From: Dickeya fangzhongdai
GTDB taxonomy: Bacteria > Pseudomonadota > Gammaproteobacteria > Enterobacterales > Enterobacteriaceae
DNA length: 64,000 nt
Assembly (NCBI RefSeq): GCF_002812485.1
Contig: NZ_CP025003.1
Coordinates: 2,480,001 to 2,544,000, forward strand
Direction of reading: 5' to 3'
In this document: one piece after another, positions 58,654-64,000 of the stretch
Layout: each line of letters starts with the position of its first letter
How positions within the stretch are numbered: the stretch's first letter is position 1
Translations under genes and position numbers: made by a program
The notes under the pieces: model-generated
The model's input: only the letters and a program-made list of their open reading frames with translations
Told to the model about the DNA's origin: nothing
The model's database searches: none

Positions 58654-59732
58654 GCCGCCACCGCCTCGCGTAAAAACCGCAACGCGCCGGGCGCCAGCGA
58701 AAAATAGTAGGTTTCGCCCTCCAGCAGCGGCTGATAACCCAACAGTTGGATACGGTAATGAACGTTGTCGGTATCCTGATGATAGCCTTCAACATCCGTC
58801 AGATTGCCGAGAAAGGTCTGGCGTTTAACCCGCAGCGAAAAGATATTCTGCCCCAGCGCGGGCAACGACAGCAGGCAGGCGTTTTCCGGCCGCCAGCAGA
58901 GATAGACCCGCTGCTGAGCCGGCGGCTCGTCCGACGCCACTGTGAATTCGCCCAGCGCGGTGGCGACCCGATACTGCCCGGCGTCCCCATCCCGCGCGGT
59001 GACTGTCCCCACCATAATGTTGGCGGTGCCGATAAAATCGGCCACAAAGCGGTTGACCGGCCGGTGATAAATCTCCTGCGGGGTTCCAGACTGAATCACG
59101 CTGCCGCCGTGCATCACGACAACCTTGTCGGACATCGCCAGCGCCTCCGCCTGGTCGTGAGTCACATAAACCGCGGTAAAACCGTGCTTACGCTGCAAGG
59201 CGCGGATCTGCAACCGCAGTTGCTCGCGCAGCCGGGCATCCAGATTGGACAAAGGCTCGTCGAACAACATCACATCCGGGCGCACCGCCATTGAACGCGC
59301 CAGCGCCACTCGCTGCTGCTGACCGCCTGATAGCTGGGTGGGCAATTTATCCAGATGCCCGGCCATCGCCACGGTCAGCGCAGTTTCAACGACCCGGTGG
59401 CTCAACGCTTCCCGCGGTATTTTGCGCTGCTGTAATCCAAAGGCGATGTTTTCCGATACCGTCAGGTGGGGAAACAGCGCATAAGACTGAAAGCACATCG
59501 CCGTATTGCGTTTTTCCGGCTCCAGGCCGTTCATTTCCCGGCCGCCAATGCGGATATGCCCGCCGTCCAGCGGGACAAAACCGGCAATGGCGCGCAGCAG
59601 CGTGGTTTTGCCGCATCCGGACGGCCCCAGCAGCGTGACGAACTCTCCTTCGTTAACGTCAAACGACACCCCTTTGAGGACAGCAACATCACCGTAGGCC
59701 ACACTGGCGCGCTCCACTTCCAGTCTACTCAT
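58650..59732 (-). CDS. ABC importer ATPase (UgpC/PotA-like)
   Basis: A 360-residue ATPase of the carbohydrate/polyamine uptake type: Walker A GPSGCGKTT (about 37-45), signature LSGGQQQRVALARSM (about 134-148), Walker B VMLFDEPLSNLD (about 152-163) and H-loop YVTHDQAEA, followed by a C-terminal TOBE domain (about 240-355). The ATG at 59732 starts MSRLEVERASVAYGDV; eight codons upstream are also open. It is the first gene of the six-gene operon divergent from the ROK regulator. Confidence 0.93.
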   Translation of the reverse strand: MSRLEVERASVAYGDVAVLKGVSFDVNEGEFVTLLGPSGCGKTTLLRAIAGFVPLDGGHIRIGGREMNGLEPEKRNTAMCFQSYALFPHLTVSENIAFGLQQRKIPREALSHRVVETALTVAMAGHLDKLPTQLSGGQQQRVALARSMAVRPDVMLFDEPLSNLDARLREQLRLQIRALQRKHGFTAVYVTHDQAEALAMSDKVVVMHGGSVIQSGTPQEIYHRPVNRFVADFIGTANIMVGTVTARDGDAGQYRVATALGEFTVASDEPPAQQRVYLCWRPENACLLSLPALGQNIFSLRVKRQTFLGNLTDVEGYHQDTDNVHYRIQLLGYQPLLEGETYYFSLAPGALRFLREAVAA

Positions 59733-60092
59733 TACATAGTCTCCCGTGAGTCGCAAGGCATCATGTTCAGCAAGGTGAAAACGTCGTTAATTCAACTTAT
59801 AATGCAGTATGCATAATAATAATGACAGATATGTTGCAAAGATGTAGTCAAAAGAAGAAGGCTTAATTTATTGATATCAAGATAAATATATAAAAACATC
59901 CTACAGATTCGTTTTCGACACGCTTATTTTGGGGTTGTATATCATGCATGGTGAAATTATCATTCGTTATGTTTAATAATTCACACGATATGCATTAGCG
60001 GCGACGCCTCGTTGGCGCTGATTTAACCGCACGATTTAGCGATATAAAAAGGATCGGCACACCATGAATACTCGCTCTGGAACTGGCGTCTG
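59733..60092. other. Divergent promoter region, ABC operon / ROK regulator
   Basis: About 360 AT-rich bases without a gene. It holds the palindrome at 59799-59817 and must contain both promoters. Confidence 0.6.
59799..59817. promoter_or_regulatory. Candidate ROK operator
   Basis: ATAATGCA-GTA-TGCATAAT is a palindrome with seven of eight positions matched in each arm, 67 bases upstream of the ABC ATPase start. ROK repressors of the NagC type use such AT-rich palindromes. Confidence 0.5.
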
Positions 60093-61217
60093 ATGCGGTC
60101 AATACTTCACGCTGACGAAAGCATTACCGTGAACGAACGTATGGTGCTGGACATTGTCCGCCGCCATCGGCACATCATGCGTTCGGCGGTGTCCCCACAG
60201 ACCAACCTCACCCAACCGTCGGTACACCGCATCATCGACAGCCTGCTGGAACGCGGACTGCTGAGGCTGGGCGAAAGCGTCGTACACGGACGCGGCAAAC
60301 CCAGCCCGTCGCTGGAGCTGACGCCCGCCGCGCGCTACAGCATCGGCATTTCGGTAAATACCGATATGCTGGCGTTCTGCCTGTGCGATTTCAGTTGCCA
60401 GGTCGTGCATGAAGAAACGCTGGATATCGCGCTGGATGACCGCACGCGGGCGATGTTTGCGCTGAAAGACCGGGTGCGCAAGGCGCTGCAACGCTATGCC
60501 ATTCCGGCGTCGGCCGTCGTCGGCATCGGGTTCGCCATCGCCGGTTATCTGATGGAAGAGAAACGGCTGTTCAATGCACCGGAACCGCTACGCGACTGGT
60601 CACTGGTGGATCTTAAAAGCGAGCTGGAAACCCTGTTCGATCTGGATGTCTGGACGGAGAACAACGCCACCACCGGCGCCATCGGCGAATCCGTGCTGGG
60701 CGCGGGGCTGCAATACCCCACCTTCGGCTACCTGTCGTTCAATTACGGGTTTGGCGCCGGCCTCATCCTCAATGGGCAGCCTTTTTCCGGCGCGTTCGGC
60801 AATGCCGGGGAAATCAGCCGTATTTATACCGAACAGGAATTCACCTCCCGCCCGGCGCTGGGCGAACTGCTCAAGCGGCTCAATGCGCGCGGGATCGATA
60901 TCCAGCGGGTCAGCGCCCTGCGCCAGCAGTTCGACCCGCAATGGCCGGGCGTGGACGAGTGGGTGGCGGAAGTCAGGCCGTACCTGAACCGGGCGATTGA
61001 CGCGTTGCGGGCGGTGATTGACCCGGCCGCTATCGTGTTTGGCGGCGAATTGCCGACGGCGCTGGGCGAGATGCTGCTCGACGTACCGCCGATCCAACAG
61101 CCGCCGCGTTACGGCCTCGCCGCCCACTATCCCCAGCTGTTGCTAAGCCGGATCCAGCACGACCCGTCGGTGATTGGCGCGGCGTTGATGCCGTTCAAAG
61201 CACGTTATTTCGCCTGA
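60093..61217 (+). CDS. ROK family transcriptional regulator
   Basis: A 374-residue NagC/Mlc-type ROK protein. The N-terminal helix-turn-helix (about residues 15-58, MVLDIVRRHRHIMRSAVSPQTNLTQPSVHRIIDSLLERGL) precedes the ROK sugar-kinase-like fold (VVGIGFAIAGYLME, FNYGFGAGLILNGQPFSGAFGNAGEI). The usual zinc motif CxCGxxGCxE is absent, so it may bind its ligand differently from Mlc. Divergence from the ABC operon makes that operon its likely target, and a sugar or sugar-alcohol phosphate such as an inositol derivative a plausible ligand; both are inference. Confidence 0.87.
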   Translation: MRSILHADESITVNERMVLDIVRRHRHIMRSAVSPQTNLTQPSVHRIIDSLLERGLLRLGESVVHGRGKPSPSLELTPAARYSIGISVNTDMLAFCLCDFSCQVVHEETLDIALDDRTRAMFALKDRVRKALQRYAIPASAVVGIGFAIAGYLMEEKRLFNAPEPLRDWSLVDLKSELETLFDLDVWTENNATTGAIGESVLGAGLQYPTFGYLSFNYGFGAGLILNGQPFSGAFGNAGEISRIYTEQEFTSRPALGELLKRLNARGIDIQRVSALRQQFDPQWPGVDEWVAEVRPYLNRAIDALRAVIDPAAIVFGGELPTALGEMLLDVPPIQQPPRYGLAAHYPQLLLSRIQHDPSVIGAALMPFKARYFA

Positions 61218-61266
61218 CGGCCGTTTGGTGTAAACCGCCGGCAAGCCTGGGTGACAACGTCACTTT

Positions 61267-62160
61267 TCAGGCTGGCGTTGCCGCGGCTGTCAGCAATGTC
61301 ACCAGAGTGGCGACCTCTGCGTCGCAGGGCTGTTTTTCTTCCTCCACCACCAGATACAACGGTGTGAAACGCCGACCGCCCTGCGGCAGCGGCAGCGGTT
61401 TCAGATCGCCGGAAGCCAGCCAGGGCGCGATGCGCGCCTCCGGCATCCAGCCATAACCGACGCCATGCATGACGGCTTCTATCGCGGCTTCGACCGTGGT
61501 GAACGTCCAGTTTTCGGCGCTGGCCGGCTTACGCAAACTGTCTTTTTGCTGTTGCCGGTCGATGATTTCAATCAGCGGATACGCTGCGAGATCCTGAAAC
61601 GATAACGGCGCGGCTAGCCGGTGCAACGGATGTTCACCCCGGGCGACGGCCACAAACGCCATTTCCATCAGTAGCCGCCCCCGGTTGATGCCCTCCCACG
61701 GTCGGGAAATCAGCCAGATATCCGCCTGATAATCCGCCAGTTGCGCCCGGCTTTCACTACGCAGCACCTCCATCAGATGCACCTGCGTATGCGGGTGGCG
61801 AGACTGAAAGGTGCGCAGCGCGCTAAACAGCATGGATTTAGGAAAAATACTGTCCACCACCAGATCGATTCTGGCTCGCCCGCCACGCCGTAGCACTTCC
61901 GCCCGCGACTCCAGCGCCTGAAAAGCGTTTAGCAACGGAATCACCTGCGCCAGCAATTGCTGCCCCTGCGCCGTCAGCACCGTTCTGCGCCCGGATGGCG
62001 CCAGCAGCGACACACCCAGCCGCTCCTGCATCAACGACAATTGGTAACTGACCGAAGATTGACTGCGGTTGAACGCCTGCGCCGCCGGGGCAAAACCGCC
62101 CAGCTCCACCACCGCCTGCAGCAGCGTCCATTGTTCCAGTGTGGTTTTCGTCAACATCAT
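61267..62160 (-). CDS. LysR-type regulator divergent from padC
   Basis: A 297-residue LysR-type regulator. The winged helix is QWTLLQAVVELGGFAPAAQAFNRSQSSVSYQLSLMQERLGVSLL (about residues 10-53); the effector domain is typical. ATGs at 62160 and 62157 are both possible. It is divergent from padC, so control of phenolic acid decarboxylase is the likely role; a MITE-like element now sits between the two promoters. Confidence 0.87.
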   Translation of the reverse strand: MMLTKTTLEQWTLLQAVVELGGFAPAAQAFNRSQSSVSYQLSLMQERLGVSLLAPSGRRTVLTAQGQQLLAQVIPLLNAFQALESRAEVLRRGGRARIDLVVDSIFPKSMLFSALRTFQSRHPHTQVHLMEVLRSESRAQLADYQADIWLISRPWEGINRGRLLMEMAFVAVARGEHPLHRLAAPLSFQDLAAYPLIEIIDRQQQKDSLRKPASAENWTFTTVEAAIEAVMHGVGYGWMPEARIAPWLASGDLKPLPLPQGGRRFTPLYLVVEEEKQPCDAEVATLVTLLTAAATPA

Positions 62161-62215
62161 GCTTCAGCCCGCCTTTGTGTACCGAGTGTATCGTTCAGCC
62201 ATCGCCTCAATTCAT

Positions 62216-62235
62216 CTAATTATCAAATTAATTAG
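62216..62235. promoter_or_regulatory. Candidate LysR box
   Basis: CTAATTA-N6-TAATTAG is a perfect 20-base interrupted palindrome, 56 bases upstream of the LysR start and outside the inserted element. Confidence 0.6.
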
Positions 62236-62287
62236 CGCTAAAAACAGCGTTATTCATCAACTTAATCCGCTTTTATACTCCCGTTAA

Positions 62288-62432
62288 GAGCCTATCCCAA
62301 TAGGCGTAATTGGCGTAGCCAGTTTGGACATGGGAAGCCGCGGAGAACCCGGAGCGTAGACGTAGTACGTGAGGAGTTCGAGCACTGCCCAGGGCCCAAA
62401 TGGCAAGTAAAATAGCCTATTGGGACAGGCTC
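62288..62432. mobile_element. MITE-like repeat with 18-base terminal inverted repeats
   Basis: The ends GAGCCTATCCCAATAGGC and GCCTATTGGGACAGGCTC are inverted copies with one mismatch, enclosing about 109 bases with no coding capacity. The element (145 bases) resembles dispersed non-autonomous elements of enterobacteria; transposase origin is unknown. It ends 23 bases before padC. Confidence 0.8.
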
Positions 62433-62455
62433 TAAGTCAACAAAAGGAAAACAGT

Positions 62456-62962
62456 ATGAGTAGCTTCGACAAACAGGATCTCAGCGGTTTTGTGGGAAAA
62501 CATCTGGTCTACACCTACGACAACGGCTGGAATTACGAGATCTACGTGAAAAACGATCACACGCTGGATTACCGCATTCACAGCGGCATCGTGGGCAATC
62601 GCTGGGTGAAGGACCAGCTGGTGTTTATCGCCCGCGTCGCCCGCGACGTTTACAAAGTGTCCTGGACGGAACCGACCGGCACCGACGTGAGCCTGATCAT
62701 CAATCTGGGCGATCGGATTTTCCACGGCACCATTTTCTTCCCCCGTTGGGTCATCAATAACCCGGAAAAAACCGTCTGCTTCCAGAACGATCACATTCCG
62801 CTGATGGAGTCTTATCGTGCGGCAGGACCGGCCTACCCGACTGAAGTGATTGACGAATTCGCCACCATTACCTTTGTGCGCGACTGCGGCGAAGACGATA
62901 ACAACGTTATCAATTGCCCGGCCAGCGACCTGCCGGACAATTTCCCGCAGAATCTGCGTTAA
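62456..62962 (+). CDS. padC: Phenolic acid decarboxylase
   Basis: A 168-residue cytoplasmic enzyme that decarboxylates p-coumaric, ferulic and caffeic acids to 4-vinyl derivatives, detoxifying plant phenolics. The catalytic residues match Bacillus PadC with a constant offset of eight: Y19, Y21, R49 and E72. Blocks GKHLVYTYDNGWNYEIY and NDHIPLMESYR confirm the family. AAGGAAAA precedes the ATG at 62456, just outside the inserted repeat element; codons upstream of it within the element are not part of the gene. Confidence 0.96.
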   Translation: MSSFDKQDLSGFVGKHLVYTYDNGWNYEIYVKNDHTLDYRIHSGIVGNRWVKDQLVFIARVARDVYKVSWTEPTGTDVSLIINLGDRIFHGTIFFPRWVINNPEKTVCFQNDHIPLMESYRAAGPAYPTEVIDEFATITFVRDCGEDDNNVINCPASDLPDNFPQNLR

Positions 62963-63174
62963 GTCACCCTGCGGCGGGCCGCCCGGTTCGCCGTCTCTTT
63001 TCCCCAGCCGTACCGCATTCATACCACCGCTATACGCCTGCGCCGGGCAAAATCAGACATCATCAAATTGAAGTGGAACGCCGTTTTGAAAAATGCAAAA
63101 ATCACCCGTTCCGCGTGAATACGGCCCGTTTTCACGCTTTACAGAATAACCGTTAACTTTATGGATGAAGAAAT

Positions 63175-64000
63175 ATGGATATTTTGCTTAGTCTGGTCAA
63201 AACCCCGGCGGTGATTATCGCCATCGTGGCGTTTCTCGGGTTGCTGTTTCAGCGCGCCCCGCTTTCCCGCCTGATTACCGGCACCTTTCTGTCTTTTATC
63301 GGTTTTACCATGATAAAAATTGGCGGCAGCATTCTGATGAAAGTGCTGACCGCCTTCAGTTCGCTGTTTTCTCATGCCTTCGATATTGTCGGCGTGGTGC
63401 CCAGCAATGAGGCCATCATGGCGGCGACCATTGACAAGATTGGCGCGACCGCCGCGCTGATCCTGTTGTTCGCCATGGTGTTGAATATTCTGTTGGCCCG
63501 ATTTACCCGGTTGAAATACATCTACCTGTCGCTACATCTGGTGCTGTTCATGGCCTTTGCCTTTACCGCGGTACTGATTCAGCTCAATTACAGCAATACC
63601 ACCATCATTGTGGTGTCCTCAATGCTGATCGGCCTTTACATGGCCGCGTCGCCCTATATTCTCAGCCGATTCAGCCGCACCATCATCGGCTCCAACGAAT
63701 ACGCCATTTCCCATGCCGCCATCTCGTCCTATGTGTTGGGGTCGTATATGGGAAAATGGTTCGGCAACAAAAACAGCGACACCGAACATCTGACGCTCAG
63801 TCAACGCTTCGACTTTCTCCGCGAACCGAATGTGGCCACGCTGTTGACCATGCTGGTGCTGTTGCTGCTTTCCTGCCTGTTCGCCACCCGGCCGCAAATC
63901 AGGGACGCGATGGTGATGGTGTACGGCGCGGGCGCTGCGGATAAAAACGTGGTGATTTTCATTCTGGAACAGTCCGCCACCTTCGCCTGCGGTCTTTATC
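63175..64000 (+). CDS. PTS transporter subunit IIC, ascorbate type (UlaA-like), 3' end cut by window
   Basis: The frame opens at 63175 (MDILLSLVKTPAVIIAIVAFLGLLFQ) and runs off the right edge after about 275 codons. It is a polytopic membrane protein with segments characteristic of the UlaA/SgaT family IIC: LSRLITGTFLSFIGFTMIKIGGSIL and EYAISHAAISSYVLGSYMGKWFG. Such proteins carry L-ascorbate or similar sugars with IIA and IIB partners, which are not within the window. No family-specific regulator is adjacent. Confidence 0.88.
   Translation, partial: MDILLSLVKTPAVIIAIVAFLGLLFQRAPLSRLITGTFLSFIGFTMIKIGGSILMKVLTAFSSLFSHAFDIVGVVPSNEAIMAATIDKIGATAALILLFAMVLNILLARFTRLKYIYLSLHLVLFMAFAFTAVLIQLNYSNTTIIVVSSMLIGLYMAASPYILSRFSRTIIGSNEYAISHAAISSYVLGSYMGKWFGNKNSDTEHLTLSQRFDFLREPNVATLLTMLVLLLLSCLFATRPQIRDAMVMVYGAGAADKNVVIFILEQSATFACGLY

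Noticed and set aside
62287..62434. CRISPR array or attenuator at the padC leader
   Set aside because: There is one pair of inverted ends and no regularly spaced direct repeats; the structure is that of a MITE-like element.

Overview
The window is the replication terminus of an enterobacterial plant pathogen, most probably a Dickeya (formerly Erwinia chrysanthemi). The genus call rests on the complete serralysin locus prtG-inh-prtD-prtE-prtF-prtB-prtC-prtA in the order known from E. chrysanthemi, on E. coli-like neighbourhoods (ydgA-manA, fumC-tus, ynfM/ynfL-mlc-ynfK), and on plant-directed genes (expansin, phenolic acid decarboxylase). No database search was possible; identities come from recognised protein motifs and from remembered family sequences.

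Layout. 1-14.3 kb is conserved core: ydgA (cut by the window edge), manA, fumC, tus, ynfM/ynfL, mlc, ynfK, two small periplasmic proteins, ydfG, a methyltransferase, and a gpgS-gpgP pair for glucosylglycerate synthesis. 14.4-19 kb is an AT-richer accessory stretch around the dif site: GNAT, acyltransferase, ClbS-like protein, expansin. 19-25.6 kb holds a DUF3313 lipoprotein and a Pqi-type MCE operon (pqiA split in two, pqiB, pqiC), two tiny lipoproteins missed by length filters, and a TetR gene whose putative operator recurs three times. An orphan solute-binding protein and kup follow. 29.4-40.9 kb is the protease locus, all on the minus strand. 41.3-49.4 kb has qorB and the srfABC module (membrane protein, actin-fold protein, dynamin-like GTPase). 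50-54 kb has an uncharacterised GMC oxidoreductase, its small subunit, and a ferritin-like/SnoaL fusion. 54-61.2 kb is a six-gene ABC importer operon with GDPD and inositol-phosphatase genes, divergent from a ROK regulator. A LysR/padC pair split by a MITE-like element and the start of a PTS IIC gene close the window.

Main structural result. Two near-perfect Ter sites in opposite orientation (4502-4524 beside tus, and 29281-29303 between kup and prtA) enclose a dif site (15205-15232). By E. coli Tus-Ter rules, leftward forks stop at the first and rightward forks at the second, so a fork trap of about 25 kb with dif near its middle is visible in one piece. Tus keeps all residues of the cytosine-6 lock pocket, and the few KOPS-like octamers seen point toward dif on both sides.

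Other items worth following: the TetR/MCE/micro-lipoprotein regulon, SrfABC, the GMC-ferritin-SnoaL cluster, a putative glycerophosphoinositol uptake operon, four intergenic tandem-repeat arrays (15-23 bp units), and apparent gene conversion among prtA, prtB and prtC.
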